From the NCBI GenBank assembly GCA_910584725.1, contig CAJUBE010000001.1:62001-126000 (forward strand): a DNA stretch of 64,000 nucleotides, read 5' to 3'. Position 1 is the stretch's first letter; each line of letters begins with the position of its first letter. Positions 21,825 to 32,400 of the stretch are shown here, one piece after another. The notes under the pieces were generated by a model. The model was not told where the DNA came from. It saw nothing but the letters and a program-made list of their open reading frames with translations, and made no database searches. The translations under genes and the position numbers were made by a program. This DNA comes from an uncultured Lachnospiraceae bacterium. Lineage in GTDB: Bacteria > Bacillota > Clostridia > Lachnospirales > Lachnospiraceae.

Positions 21825-23408
21825 TTACTCGCTCACCTTATTCCCCAGCGTCAGCGTCTTCGTCACTTCCTCGTATCCGGCCACGGTCATGGTCATCACT
21901 TTGACCTCCACCTGATCGCCCTTGGCGTAAAACTCCAATTCCTTCTGCAGTTCATCCATGGATCTGATCGTATTGCCGCCAAACTTAGTGATGATATCAC
22001 CCTGCCTAAGCCCTGCTGCCTCCGCCGCCGTGTCGGGGTAAACCTGCGCGACATACACGCCCTCCGGCATACCGTAAGCCTGTGAAACCTCCTGGGTGAC
22101 GCTGATACCGGAAATGCCGAGATATCCTCTCTCCTCCTCGGCCACCTTGCTCTTCGTCTCCTTGAGCATCAGCTCCGCGATGATGGGGCTTGCCGAGGAA
22201 ATCGGGATCGCATAGCCCATACCCTCCACGGCGCTGCCGCCGATCTTATTGGAATTGATGCCGATTACCTCGCCCTTGATATTTAAGAGCGCGCCGCCGG
22301 AGTTACCGGGGTTAATCGCCGCATCGGTCTGGATAAAAGTACCCTCCACGCTGTCCCCGCCGTAGCCGTTACTTGCGGAGAGACTGATGCTTCTGTCAAG
22401 CGCGCTGATCACGCCCGTCGTAACAGACTGTCCGTATCCGAGGGAATTGCCGATGGCAATGGCGGGTTCTCCCACCTCCAGCGCATCAGAATCGCCCAGG
22501 GTAGCCACTTCTATAGCCTCCAACGTAGAATCTGACAGTTCTGTCACCGGTACTGCGATGACCGCCAGATCCATCTTGGAATCCTGTCCCTTGATAAAGG
22601 CTTCCGCCTCGCTGCCCTCGTTAAACTGCACCGTCAACTTGTCGGTGTCCGCCACCACATGATGGTTCGTCACAATCAGAAGCTCCGAATCATTCAATCC
22701 CACGATAATGCCGGAACCGCTGGCGTCCGCCTCGCTGTCCATGGACTGTCCAAACCATGACATGGTCTCCGTATAGTGGTTATTCACCGCCACGATGGAA
22801 GGCATCACATTTTTTACCACTTCGGTTACATCCGTAACCACCATCGTTGCTGAGTCTGACTGCTTGATTGTCGGCACATCCGTGGGCGCCTGAATCTCTG
22901 TATCGACTTCTGCCTCCTCCATGGGAGAGCTTTCTGTCTCCGTGAGCGCCGCACTGTCTTTTCCTGTCATCCCTGTAACAGCATCCACGGCATACAGCCC
23001 GATTCCCGCGAAAAGCCCGAAGAACAACCCCAGTGACACCGCCACAAGGGCTTTCTTTAAATAACCGCTGCCCTGTTTTTTCTCCCGGTGCTTCTTCTCC
23101 TTCTTCTGCTCCATCTGGGCATAACCGTTGGGGTAGGTATTTCCATAATGATAATTCCCGGCGCTTCCCTGATAGGACGTGCCATTTGCCTGATAGGAAC
23201 CGCTGTTTCCCGCATACGCGCCGCTGCTTCCATACACATTCTGCCCTGCGCCCTGTCCGTATGTGCCGCCGCCCGTCTGGTTTCCTGTGTTCTGGTAAGA
23301 CCGGTAACCGATCCCCCTCTGCTCAGACTCACTCCCCGTCTGAAGTCCCGTCTGCTCCGAACCCGTATGATTAGAATAGTCGTTTGGATAATTGTTGTTG
23401 TCGTACAT
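21825..23408 (-). CDS. htrA: HtrA/DegP-like membrane-anchored serine protease
   Basis: A 527-residue S1C protease. Residues 1-115 form a Gly/Tyr/Asn/Gln-rich disordered cytoplasmic tail ending in a basic stretch (QKKEKKHREKKQ), followed by one membrane segment (about 120-142) that places the rest outside. The triad is intact: His in VTNHHVVAD, Asp in SKMDLAVIAVPV, Ser in INPGNSGGALL. A PDZ domain occupies the last 100 residues (YVAQVYPDTAAEAAGLRQGDI). It degrades or refolds damaged exported proteins. ATG 23408 follows AGGAAGCGGG. A structured element lies about 50 bases upstream of the start. Confidence 0.93.
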   Translation of the reverse strand: MYDNNNYPNDYSNHTGSEQTGLQTGSESEQRGIGYRSYQNTGNQTGGGTYGQGAGQNVYGSSGAYAGNSGSYQANGTSYQGSAGNYHYGNTYPNGYAQMEQKKEKKHREKKQGSGYLKKALVAVSLGLFFGLFAGIGLYAVDAVTGMTGKDSAALTETESSPMEEAEVDTEIQAPTDVPTIKQSDSATMVVTDVTEVVKNVMPSIVAVNNHYTETMSWFGQSMDSEADASGSGIIVGLNDSELLIVTNHHVVADTDKLTVQFNEGSEAEAFIKGQDSKMDLAVIAVPVTELSDSTLEAIEVATLGDSDALEVGEPAIAIGNSLGYGQSVTTGVISALDRSISLSASNGYGGDSVEGTFIQTDAAINPGNSGGALLNIKGEVIGINSNKIGGSAVEGMGYAIPISSASPIIAELMLKETKSKVAEEERGYLGISGISVTQEVSQAYGMPEGVYVAQVYPDTAAEAAGLRQGDIITKFGGNTIRSMDELQKELEFYAKGDQVEVKVMTMTVAGYEEVTKTLTLGNKVSE

Positions 23409-23722
23409 AATCCCGCTTCCTTTCCATAAGTTACGGACTCACGCCCGCTGTTTATTCCCGCGAGCAACGAGCCAAAGTCGTGCTTGTATGACCTTGGCGA
23501 CTGCCGCGGGGGTGAAATACTCTGCAGCTTGCTGCGGAGTATTTCACTTCCCTCGCTGATTATGTCTCTAGTATATCTGTCATTTGTGTTTAAATTGTGT
23601 TTAATTCAAGAAGAAAATGTGATTTTGCGGAGAATGCCGTTTTGTGGCATTCTCCCACGCGAAATATAGTACTTCTTGGCGTCCCGTCCTATGGCGGGAC
23701 GTCTTTAGAAGTACTTTTCGCG
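23409..23722. other. Intergenic region holding two structured repeats
   Basis: Between glmS and htrA, both on the minus strand. The right part is the glmS stop-codon repeat (23629-23723), the left part another structured element (23457-23547). The AT-rich stretch at 23550-23625 probably carries the htrA promoter, but I cannot assign one with confidence. Confidence 0.5.
23457..23547. repeat. Structured repeat upstream of htrA
   Basis: First hairpin: CCCGCG 23457-23462 with CGCGGG 23505-23510, inner GCCAAAGTC 23471-23479 with GACCTTGGC 23490-23498 (one mismatch). Second hairpin: GTGAAATACTC 23512-23522 with GAGTATTTCAC 23537-23547, extended by GCAGC/GCTGC to about 17 bp with a 2-base loop. The GCCAA-GTC core matches the copies at 8328 and 40568. 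Confidence 0.65.
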
Positions 23723-23723
23723 T
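23629..23723. repeat. Two-hairpin stop-codon repeat, copy at glmS
   Basis: Hairpin 1: GGAGAATGCC 23629-23638 with GGCATTCTCC 23646-23655. Hairpin 2: ACGCGAA 23657-23663 with TTCGCGT 23717-23723, AGTACTTCT 23668-23676 with AGAAGTACT 23707-23715, GGCGTCCCG 23678-23686 with CGGGACGTC 23695-23703. The last base of the arm is part of the glmS stop codon. Against copy 1 the inner stem changes T-A to C-G at one pair. Confidence 0.87.
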
Positions 23724-25552
23724 TACTCTACCGTCACCGATTTCGCCAGATTCCTCGGCTTATCCACGTCGCAGCCCTTGCCCACAGCTACATAATACCC
23801 AAAAAGCTGCAGCGGTATGATCGCCAGCGAATTGGCAAAATATGGATTCGTCTCCGGAATATAAATCACATAGTCCGCCGCCTTCTCAATCTCCTTATTC
23901 TCCTCGCAGGTCACCGCCAGCACAAAAGCGCCTCTCGCCTTCACCTCCACCATATTGCTGATGGTCTTTGCGTAGAGCGCAGGCTGGGTGGACACCGCCG
24001 CCACAAGCGTTCCCTCTTCAATCAGGGAAATGGTGCCGTGTTTCAGCTCGCCCGCCGCATACGCCTCGGAATGAATATAAGAAATTTCCTTCAATTTCAA
24101 AGAACCTTCCAGCGAAATCGCATAGTCGATCCCCCTGCCGATAAAGAACACATCCTTCGCGCCGATGTAACGGTTCGCAAACCGCTGTATCTTATTTTTA
24201 TTGTTCAGAAGAAGCTCAATCTGATCCGGCAGACAGCGCAGATCACCCAAAAGTGACGCAAATGTCATATCATCGATTTTTCCCCGCGCCCTGCCAAACT
24301 TCATGGCAAGCAGATAGAGCGCAACCAACTGGGCGCTGTAAGCCTTCGTGGTTGCCACCGCAATCTCCGGTCCCGCCCAGGTGTACATCACATTGTCAGA
24401 CTCTCTGGCAATGGAACTTCCCACCACATTGACGATGCCAAGCACCTGAAAGCCCCTCTTCTTGGACTCGCGAAGCGCCGCCAGCGTATCCGCCGTCTCG
24501 CCGGACTGGCTGATCACCACCACCATGCTGCCTTCCTCCAGAATCGGGTCGCGGTAACGAAACTCAGAGGCAAGATCCACCTCCACCGGAATGCGCGCCA
24601 GTCCCTCGATCACATATTTCCCCGTAACGCCCGCATGATAGGCGGAGCCGCATGCCACAATATGAATCTTTCGCAGCGCCCTGATATCCTCGTCGCTCAT
24701 GTTAAGCTCCTCGATGACGATATCGTTATCCTTGATGCGGGGCAGAAGCGTATCCGTCACGGTCTTTGGCTGTTCGTACATCTCCTTCAACATGAAGTGC
24801 TCATAGCCCGCCTTTTCAGCCGCGTTGGTATCCCACTCAATGAAAACAGGCTCCTTCGTCGTCTCCTCCTCGTCCACCGAATAAAAATGCATATGATCCG
24901 CCCGCAGACGCACGACCTCTTGATTGTCCACATAATACACCTTACGGGTATATTTCAAAATCGCTGGCACATCCGAAGCGATAAAACAGCCATCCTCACT
25001 CTGCCCCACGATCAGGGGCGAATCCTTTCTTGCCGCAAAAATCTGATCGGGACAATCTGCAAAGAGAATGCCGAGCGCATAGGAACCCTCCACGCGGTGA
25101 AGCACCTTTGTAACCGCCTCAAGGGGGTTGCCCTTATAATAGTAGTCCAGCAGATGCGCCAGAACCTCCGTGTCCGTCTCCGACACAAAATGATAACCGC
25201 GCTCAGTCAGCATTTTTCGAAGCGTCAAATAATTTTCAATAATACCGTTATGTACCACGGTAATCGTCTCCGCCTCATTGAAATGCGGGTGTGCATTGAT
25301 GTCACTCGGCACGCCATGGGTCGCCCAACGGGTATGCCCGATGCCGCAAAGCCCCGGCATGGTCTCCCCGCCGCGAGTTATATTCTCTAAAATCTTAAGC
25401 CTTCCCACCGACTTTGTGATATTGATTTTTCCCTCGCCATCATAAACCGCCATCCCCGCCGAGTCATACCCGCGGTATTCCAATTTAGACAGGCCGTCCA
25501 AAATGATGGGTGCCGCCTGCTTCGTCCCGATATAACCTACGATTCCACACAT
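23723..25552 (-). CDS. glmS: Glucosamine-6-phosphate synthase (glutamine-hydrolysing)
   Basis: A 609-residue enzyme that makes glucosamine-6-phosphate from fructose-6-phosphate and glutamine, the entry to UDP-GlcNAc for wall and polysaccharide. The N-terminus MCGIVGYIGT exposes the catalytic Cys after removal of Met. Amidotransferase landmarks are GHTRWATHGVPS and SDTEVLAH. Two SIS domains follow (ACGSAYHAG, ISQSGETADTL, FIGRGIDYAIS), ending in LAKSVTVE. The start follows GGAGG that overlaps the stop of the upstream glycosyltransferase, only 6 bases away, so the two genes are co-transcribed. There is no room for a glmS ribozyme leader. Confidence 0.96.
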   Translation of the reverse strand: MCGIVGYIGTKQAAPIILDGLSKLEYRGYDSAGMAVYDGEGKINITKSVGRLKILENITRGGETMPGLCGIGHTRWATHGVPSDINAHPHFNEAETITVVHNGIIENYLTLRKMLTERGYHFVSETDTEVLAHLLDYYYKGNPLEAVTKVLHRVEGSYALGILFADCPDQIFAARKDSPLIVGQSEDGCFIASDVPAILKYTRKVYYVDNQEVVRLRADHMHFYSVDEEETTKEPVFIEWDTNAAEKAGYEHFMLKEMYEQPKTVTDTLLPRIKDNDIVIEELNMSDEDIRALRKIHIVACGSAYHAGVTGKYVIEGLARIPVEVDLASEFRYRDPILEEGSMVVVISQSGETADTLAALRESKKRGFQVLGIVNVVGSSIARESDNVMYTWAGPEIAVATTKAYSAQLVALYLLAMKFGRARGKIDDMTFASLLGDLRCLPDQIELLLNNKNKIQRFANRYIGAKDVFFIGRGIDYAISLEGSLKLKEISYIHSEAYAAGELKHGTISLIEEGTLVAAVSTQPALYAKTISNMVEVKARGAFVLAVTCEENKEIEKAADYVIYIPETNPYFANSLAIIPLQLFGYYVAVGKGCDVDKPRNLAKSVTVE

Positions 25553-25558
25553 TTCACC

Positions 25559-26485
25559 TTACCTCCAATACTCTTTGTTAGAAGAACATGCCAACACCAG
25601 CCGCCGCGGCAGCCGCCGATAACGTTTTCCCATCAAATATCCCATATACTTAAATCCGCTTTGTATCATAACGCCCGGTATTTTGCTGTACATTCCCTTC
25701 TCTCTCAGATGCGCCGCCGTGCTCTTCACCAGCCGTATTCCCTCCGACTCCGAAGGGTAGGCTGCGAACACTTCCGGGTGATCCGCCTGGGAGACCCCCA
25801 GATCAAAATTCCGCCTAAACTGCTGCCTGTATGTGTAATTATGGGAATGATATACTTTCGCCTGCGCAGCGTAAGCGATCCCGAAGCCCGCCTCCACCGC
25901 CTTGGCAGCGTAGAGCATATCCTCGTTAAAGATCGCCCGGTTCACAAAACCGCCAAGTTCATCAAAAATATCTCTTTTATATGCCGCGCACACATTGGAA
26001 CAAAAAAAAGTTTTGATTCCAAGCTCCGGGAGATCGGCCTTTGTCTTCAGGCGGGACTCTGCCGGGTAATTAAACTGTCTCGTATACCGCTCGGCCTCGC
26101 TGCTGTCCCTTCCGGGAAGCTGTCTGGCGTAAGCGACTGCTGCCTTTTCCCCGCGCAGTCCCTCCAGAAGCCGCTCCACCAAATATTCATCCGCAGGAAC
26201 GGCATCCTGCGTCATCATCACAAACACCTCGGCATCCGAAAGCTTCACCCCCTGGTTTCTCGTCCGGCCGTGGTCAAACTCCCTCTTTGACAAATGCTTC
26301 ACTGTTATATTATGATGTTCCCTTTCCAGCGTAGTACCGTAAAGAAGCCTGTCCAGATATTTCTGCTCTGTATTCATAAGAATAATCCGATTCACAGGCA
26401 CTGTCTGCGCCAGCAGCTTCTCCACCATCGTCAAAAACCCGCGATCAGGCTTGTAGACGGGAATAATCACGTCCACTTTCTCCAC
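25559..26485 (-). CDS. Family 2 glycosyltransferase, rhamnosyltransferase-like
   Basis: About 308 residues, soluble, GT-A fold: VDVIIPVYKPDRGFLTMVEK, KREFDHGRTRNQGVK (a motif typical of rhamnosyltransferases), MMTQDAVPADE at the DXD position, and GIKTFFCSNVCAAYKRDIF followed by NEDMLYAAKAVEAG. It probably transfers rhamnose or a related sugar, consistent with the dTDP-rhamnose genes 20 kb away. I chose GTG 26485, which has GGAGGATAAAT just before it; the ATG at 26500 overlaps that ribosome site. Co-transcribed with glmS. Confidence 0.85.
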   Translation of the reverse strand: MEKVDVIIPVYKPDRGFLTMVEKLLAQTVPVNRIILMNTEQKYLDRLLYGTTLEREHHNITVKHLSKREFDHGRTRNQGVKLSDAEVFVMMTQDAVPADEYLVERLLEGLRGEKAAVAYARQLPGRDSSEAERYTRQFNYPAESRLKTKADLPELGIKTFFCSNVCAAYKRDIFDELGGFVNRAIFNEDMLYAAKAVEAGFGIAYAAQAKVYHSHNYTYRQQFRRNFDLGVSQADHPEVFAAYPSESEGIRLVKSTAAHLREKGMYSKIPGVMIQSGFKYMGYLMGKRYRRLPRRLVLACSSNKEYWR

Positions 26486-26561
26486 ACATTTATCCTCCAT
26501 CTGTCACTTTCTGACTCTGTACAGCGAATAAGCAGACTCGAAATGCTCCGCCTATTCACGC

Positions 26562-26597
26562 AAAAGCAGGGGCTTGTGAGACAAGCCCCTTTGCTTT
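26562..26597. terminator. Terminator after the LCP gene
   Basis: AAAGCA + GGGGCTTG (26563-26576) pairs with CAAGCCCC + TGCTTT (26582-26597). A- and T-runs on either side make it usable in both directions. It lies directly after the LCP stop codon. Confidence 0.8.
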
Positions 26598-26599
26598 TA

Positions 26600-27760
26600 T
26601 TATTTCAGATATCCGTTTGTTTCCTCATAAATCTTCTCACTACACTTTTTCACTGTCTCAGACGGCTCATAGTTGTCCGCGTCAAACAGGAACTTATGCA
26701 GCCACTTGACATTATCCTCCAGACTGGTCGGAATGACGCAGGAACCCTTTGATCCGATGGTGCCCGTCTGCCGCATATCCTCCTGCGGGAACCCGTCGGT
26801 CTCTGTAATCTGGTATGCCCCCACATTCCCGAGCATATCGACAATCTCGGACAGATCCAGAGAGGTATATACCTCCTCAAACACGGAGTTGGCCGTCTCT
26901 GTCAGCTTCGGCAGCGATGCTTTCTTCGCCTGATCGGCCACCGCGGTGAGCACTTCCCTCTGTCTCTCGGCACGCTTGAAGTCATCTCCCGCCGTGTAAC
27001 GGATTCTGCAGTAACCTGTCGCCTGCAGGCCGTCCAGACGCTGATAGCCTGTCTGCGTCACCGGCGTGTACTCTCTCTTCAAGTCCTCCGCGATACAGAG
27101 CTGATAGTTATTCAGATGGCTGATCTCCGAATCATCCACATCAATATCCACACCGCCCAGCGCGTCAATGGCATCCGTCAGTCCCGCAAAGCCAACCGTC
27201 ACGAAATCGGTAATGTTCATGTCCAGATTCATGTTTAACATATTGATGGCCTGCTCGGGGCCGCCCTTTGCGTAAGCCGCGTTACATTTGTTGTACGAAT
27301 CGTTGCTCAGGTTCAGGTATGTGTCACGATAGACGGAAACCAGCTTACACTCTCCCGTATCCTGATTGATGGACGCGATCATGATCGTGTCGCTTCGGGT
27401 ATTCTTCGTAAGCGCCCCTGTGGTGGAGTCCACACCGAAGAGGGCGATATTTCGATACCCCTTCATCGTCGTCTCCTCCGCCTCCTGCACGGTCTCGTTG
27501 ATGATGATATCTTTCTCCTTCAGTTCCACCTTGCCGCTTCCCGTTCCGGCGAGAACCATATAGAGCACCATCACCGCGATAATCAGAATAATAATCTCTA
27601 CAATAAAGAGAATAATGCGCCTGCGCTGTTTTTTCGCCTGCGCCTTCTTTCCTGATTTCTTTTTCCCGGAGCCTTTCCTGCCGGAAGAACTACTCTTCCC
27701 GGAGGATTTCTTTCTGGGCCTCACCTCGTCATCGTAGTCGTCGTCATATCTCTTAGCCAT
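26600..27760 (-). CDS. LytR-CpsA-Psr (LCP) family glycopolymer ligase
   Basis: A 386-residue protein with a basic cytoplasmic tail (about 1-50, Lys/Arg/Ser-rich), one membrane segment (about 50-72) and an extracellular LCP domain. LCP enzymes move undecaprenyl-linked polymers onto peptidoglycan. Signature pieces: NIALFGVDSTTG, NTRSDTIMIASIN, LVSVYRDTYLNL, and LDGLQATGYCRIRYTAGDDF followed by RAERQREVL, containing the arginines and aspartates that bind pyrophosphate. It belongs functionally with the polysaccharide locus. It has its own promoter and terminator, so it can be expressed separately. Confidence 0.93.
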   Translation of the reverse strand: MAKRYDDDYDDEVRPRKKSSGKSSSSGRKGSGKKKSGKKAQAKKQRRRIILFIVEIIILIIAVMVLYMVLAGTGSGKVELKEKDIIINETVQEAEETTMKGYRNIALFGVDSTTGALTKNTRSDTIMIASINQDTGECKLVSVYRDTYLNLSNDSYNKCNAAYAKGGPEQAINMLNMNLDMNITDFVTVGFAGLTDAIDALGGVDIDVDDSEISHLNNYQLCIAEDLKREYTPVTQTGYQRLDGLQATGYCRIRYTAGDDFKRAERQREVLTAVADQAKKASLPKLTETANSVFEEVYTSLDLSEIVDMLGNVGAYQITETDGFPQEDMRQTGTIGSKGSCVIPTSLEDNVKWLHKFLFDADNYEPSETVKKCSEKIYEETNGYLK

Positions 27761-27862
27761 ATCCTGTACTCCCTCAGTCTCTGATCTGATTTCTAAAAGT
27801 TCATTTTTTTATTTTGTCACATGTTGTCCAAAAAAGCAAGTTTTAGTGGACATTCTTATAAG

Positions 27863-27890
27863 ATTATACTACATCTTGATATAATTGCAA
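27863..27890 (-). promoter_or_regulatory. Promoter of the LCP gene
   Basis: Minus strand: -35 TTGCAA (27885-27890), 16-base spacer, -10 TATAAT (27863-27868), leaving a leader of about 95 bases. Confidence 0.6.
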
Positions 27891-27948
27891 TATCATTCCC
27901 GTTATCTTCCGAAAGTCTTTCACAATTCTTAAGATTTTAGTATCTCTT

Positions 27949-29358
27949 CTAATAGGCATTTTTATTGATAAATCCTCTGAAAATCGTGAGAAACATAATC
28001 TTGATGTCAAAGGACATCGTCCAGTTCTCAATATAAAAAATATCGAACTCAATCCGTCTCTTTATGGAAGTGTCGCCGCGGTAGCCGTTGATCTGCGCCC
28101 AGCCCGTAAGCCCCGGCCGCACCTGATGCTTGACCATGTAGCGGGGAATCTCCTCCTTAAACTGCTCCACAAACTGCGGTCTCTCGGGCCTCGGCCCCAC
28201 CACGCTCATATCCCCCTTCAAAATATTAAAAAGCTGGGGCAGCTCGTCTACGCTTGTCCTCCGCAAAAATTTTCCCACCTTCGTGACGCGGGGATCATCC
28301 TTCGTCGTCCATCCCTTTTTCTCCGCGGACGGTTTCTGCACCTCCATGGTGCGGAACTTGTACATGCGGAAAGGCTTATTGTGCAGCCCGATCCGCTCCT
28401 GCTTAAAGATGATCGGTCCTCTTGACGTACAGCCAACGGCAATGGCGGCAGCAAGCATCACGGGCGACGCCACCACAAGCCCAACCAGTGACACAAAGAC
28501 ATCCACGAGCCGCTTCATCCACCAGTTCAACGTGTTGGTTAACGGCACATAGCGGATATTGATCACCGGCAGCCCCATCAGATCCTCCGTGTAAGGACGG
28601 CTCGGGAACAGACTGTTGTAATCCGGGATAAACTTCGTGTGCACGCCGGATTTTTCGCATAAGTCAACGATATGCTCCAGATTATCGTAATCCTTCAAAG
28701 ACAGGGTAATCGCTATCTCATCCAATTTATTTTCCGGGAGAATATAGAGCAGATTTTCTATCGTGCCCACCACTTTCACGCCTTTGTAGAGCGTACCGGC
28801 CGGCACATGGTCGTCCAGAATGCCGCGCACCACATAGCCCCACTGAGGATTGGCGTTAATGCGCTTGATGTACTCCTCCGTGGCACGGGAATACCCCACC
28901 AGCAGAATGTACTTCAGATTATAGCCCTTTTCGCGGAAATACTGCAGAAGAATGCGGATAAGCGAACGCCCCAGCGTGGTCAGAATAATATTGATGACAT
29001 AGAACATCGCCATCATGGTACGTGAGAAATGGATCTGCGCAACCATGTACCAGCCTGCCATCAGCACTACCATGCCCACGGTGTTTGCCTGAAAGATATT
29101 CAAAATCTCATAGCGGTGAACGGTTGCCCGCTTGGGCGTGTATAGATTGAAGGCGTAATACAAAATGAGATAGCCCGGCACGATAAAGTAGAGCATCCCA
29201 AAATAAGTGGGTATGTCAAGAGCACCGACATTGGGGTCGGCGTTCACAAACGGGCTGGCAAACTTCAGATACCAGGCCAACGTATAGGACGCTGCGATAA
29301 TCACAGCATCCAGCACAACATGCAGTCTGTTGAAATATTTCTGGTTATCTTTTATCAT
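27949..29358 (-). CDS. Polyprenyl-phosphate hexose-1-phosphate transferase (WbaP/EpsL type)
   Basis: A 469-residue membrane enzyme that starts a polysaccharide by moving a sugar-1-phosphate onto undecaprenyl phosphate. Four to five N-terminal membrane helices are followed by a CoA-binding-like middle domain, a further hydrophobic segment near residue 280 and the catalytic domain: FKQERIGLHNKPFRMYKFRT, VDELPQLFNILKGDMSVVGP, RPERPQFVEQF and VRPGLTGWAQINGYRGDTS. It would prime the polymer made by the surrounding glycosyltransferases. Its sugar is not fixed by sequence; glucose, galactose or an amino sugar are typical. Confidence 0.93.
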   Translation of the reverse strand: MIKDNQKYFNRLHVVLDAVIIAASYTLAWYLKFASPFVNADPNVGALDIPTYFGMLYFIVPGYLILYYAFNLYTPKRATVHRYEILNIFQANTVGMVVLMAGWYMVAQIHFSRTMMAMFYVINIILTTLGRSLIRILLQYFREKGYNLKYILLVGYSRATEEYIKRINANPQWGYVVRGILDDHVPAGTLYKGVKVVGTIENLLYILPENKLDEIAITLSLKDYDNLEHIVDLCEKSGVHTKFIPDYNSLFPSRPYTEDLMGLPVINIRYVPLTNTLNWWMKRLVDVFVSLVGLVVASPVMLAAAIAVGCTSRGPIIFKQERIGLHNKPFRMYKFRTMEVQKPSAEKKGWTTKDDPRVTKVGKFLRRTSVDELPQLFNILKGDMSVVGPRPERPQFVEQFKEEIPRYMVKHQVRPGLTGWAQINGYRGDTSIKRRIEFDIFYIENWTMSFDIKIMFLTIFRGFINKNAY

Positions 29359-29445
29359 AATCAGTCTTTGCTCTACGCTTTTTTACTACGTTTTATCCAT
29401 ATGCCGCATCACACTTACCATACTCTGTTCATGCCATAATTATTA

Positions 29446-32400
29446 TTATTTTACAATAAACCGCTCAAAAATACAACTGTCGGAATCCCGCATCCGCCGG
29501 CATCTGTTCAGCTCCCTGCAGAGTTTCTCACAGTCATAGTCGATATTTTCGGCAAAAAACACCTGATAGAGCGCCTCCTCCTGTTCTTCGCTGATCTCCA
29601 CATGGCAATTTTCTCTGATCCACGCAAGCTGCTCCTTCAAGGTGCGCTGCATTCGGAAATCCCTGTCTTTCTTTGCCGCCGCTTTCTGCAGCCTCCCATA
29701 TGCCAGCTTCACACGCTCCCTGTCCGGCAGACATCTCTCCTTCTCTCTTCTGATCGTTCTGATTGTCGCAAGCAGTATGACGGCGATCAGGAAAACGGCA
29801 AAAAGCACATAACCCATGACTCCCAACGCATTCTCAATATATCCGCCGAGAATATCATCCCCCAGCGCAAGCTCTGTTCCCCCGCCTTCACTTCGCATAA
29901 ATACATCCCAGAAGGAAGTCCTTTCCTCCTCGGCGGAGGACGGCGTGGGATTCACGACAATCCATCCCCTCTCCCTGTCAAATATTTCTACCCACGCGTG
30001 GGCGCTTGCTTCCGGAATCTCTATCTGAACAAGAGCAGTCGCCCCGATCTCCGAAAAGCCGCTATAATAATCGTTATAATCGGCCCCTGGCACCAGCTCG
30101 CCGTTTTCGACCACATTTACATACGAAAAAGCGTACCCTTCCACATAGCGGGCGGGAATACCCATCTGCCTGAAAAGCATGGTCGCCGCTGACGCAAAAT
30201 GCGCACAGTACCCCTTTCGGCTCTCCAGCAGAAAATGTGAGATATAATCGGGATTGCCGTAATAAACCCCCGGTCGCAGCGTATAATGGTAGTTCTCGTC
30301 AAAATACGTTACAATCTGTCGCGCAATCTCCTCCTCCGTTCCCGAAAAACCGGCTTCCTCACATATCCGGCGCACCGCCGTTTCGCAGCTTGCCGGCACA
30401 TTCAGATACCTCGTGTACGGCTCTTCCCCAGACGGTATCGCAGCCTTCCCATTATCGGGATAATAGCGATAAGTGTACGTACCGTCCTCCTCTTCTATAT
30501 TGCAATAATCCGTATAATACGGCCTGTACTCAAACGGATCCCCCGCCCCGGTTTTCTCCACCTCCATGATTCCCATGCCCTGCTCCGCTGTGCCGTCACT
30601 CTCCTCAAACCGGCGCTGCCTGCTGATCAGGGACATCTCCATATTGCCGTCCTCCGGCGGTTCCATCGCCGCTTCCGTCCATGAAGTCCCGATGTAATCC
30701 ATTCCCGTAAACGCTTTCAGATATACCGGATTGAAGCTGTAAGGCGTATATCGGACAACCAGCGCTGTCTCATAACTGGGCATGATGGCGGATCCTTTGT
30801 TCAGTTTTCCCCCGCTGACCCCCGAACCCGCGATATTCTGCGGAAACAGGGCACGCATACCATACTGGGCGAAATTCTCCATCCCCCTTGCGGACGCCTC
30901 CTTCCCCGCACTCTCCGGCACGAGAAGGGTATAGCTCTGCTCGGGCACGAGAAACGCCACAGCCCTCACAAACAGTACGACCGCCACCGCCGTCACGGGA
31001 AGGATATAGCGGGTCTGCCCCGAGACACGTCCCCTGCCGTAAGACAGCATCATTACCGCCGCATACCCGGTCAGCAGAAAGATCATATACAATAAAGGCG
31101 GCGAACACGCAAAGTACATCGGCAGGACATACGGCGGCAATGTCAGCAGCATAACTTTGATAAGCGTACATCTGTTATGCAGCTGTATATTCAGCAGAAT
31201 GATCCCTACCATACCGAGAAAGATGGCGAAAGTGGTCACCGCCCTGTACCCGTCCTCAACGATCAAGGTATATTCCATACCGGCGGACAGGTCAAAATAG
31301 TCCCTCGCCACTTCAAATATGTGATTGAGTATATAATAATATCCGTTATTTATTACCCAGTATTCCGTGACCGCCATATATAAATAGAGCAGAAAGACGA
31401 GCAGCGTCGTAAGGTTGACAAGCCATTTTTTCCCCGTCTCATCAATCGCGCTCAGCGCGAAGGAAAGCGCGAAAAACACAAGCATACATAAACCCGAATG
31501 AAACTCGATCCCGAACGCGGCGAGAAACCCGCCAGCCGCACCATAGACAAGCAGGAACAAAAGAAGCGCCCTTGTAATCGCCGCGAAAAGGTCATACCGA
31601 TCGCTCTCCTGTATCTTTTCAAAACGCAATGATTTTTTCGCCACCGCGTCTGACGGGCGCATACGCTCACTTCGCCCTCTCCCGTCCACCGGCTGACATA
31701 ACAGATACGGCTCAGCAGGATGCTCCACGGACATCTGCGCCTCCGCAGAACCGGAAGCATGGATGCCGTATGTACTAAGAATCTCCTCCATTGCATTCTC
31801 AAGCTCGCCCGGTTCCGCGATAAACCTGCTGCAGAGCTGCTGCCTGCCGCCCTGCCAGAACAGCTGAACCGGATATTCCTTCGCCAGCAGAAGTCTGCCC
31901 ATGCCGTACAGAGACTCCATCAGCACGTCATTTTCATCAGGATTGTCCCCCAGCGGCAGCAGCACGCTGACTTTCTCCCGCCCGGCCGCCAGACGTTCCC
32001 GCACCATCAGTTTGTCCTGTTTCGCCGATAATTTCCAATGGATATTTTTTAGCTCGTCGCCTGCCGCATACTCTCTGATTTCGTAGTCGGGATTGTACTC
32101 CACGCCCCGCTTTCTGCTCTCACTCTCCCCGGGGAACCCTTCTATGCTCGAATAGCGTTCTTCCGTCTCTTCCCCGTCCGCAAACGCTGTCCATACCAGC
32201 ACTTCCCCATCTTCCGCCGCCCGGTATGTCAGATAAAACAAATGCAGGAAATCATATACCCTGCATTCTTCCACACGGATCCTCACCCGTCCCGCATAAT
32301 TGCTGTTTAACAGGCACCGGAGTTTTCCTCCTTTTCCGGGAGCCGCCCACATCTTTTCCCGTTTCTCCTCTATGCTCCCCGTAAAAATATTTTCACAGCG

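Noticed and set aside
25562..26599. glmS ribozyme
   Set aside because: The upstream region is a coding gene with a terminator before it; no ribozyme core is seen.
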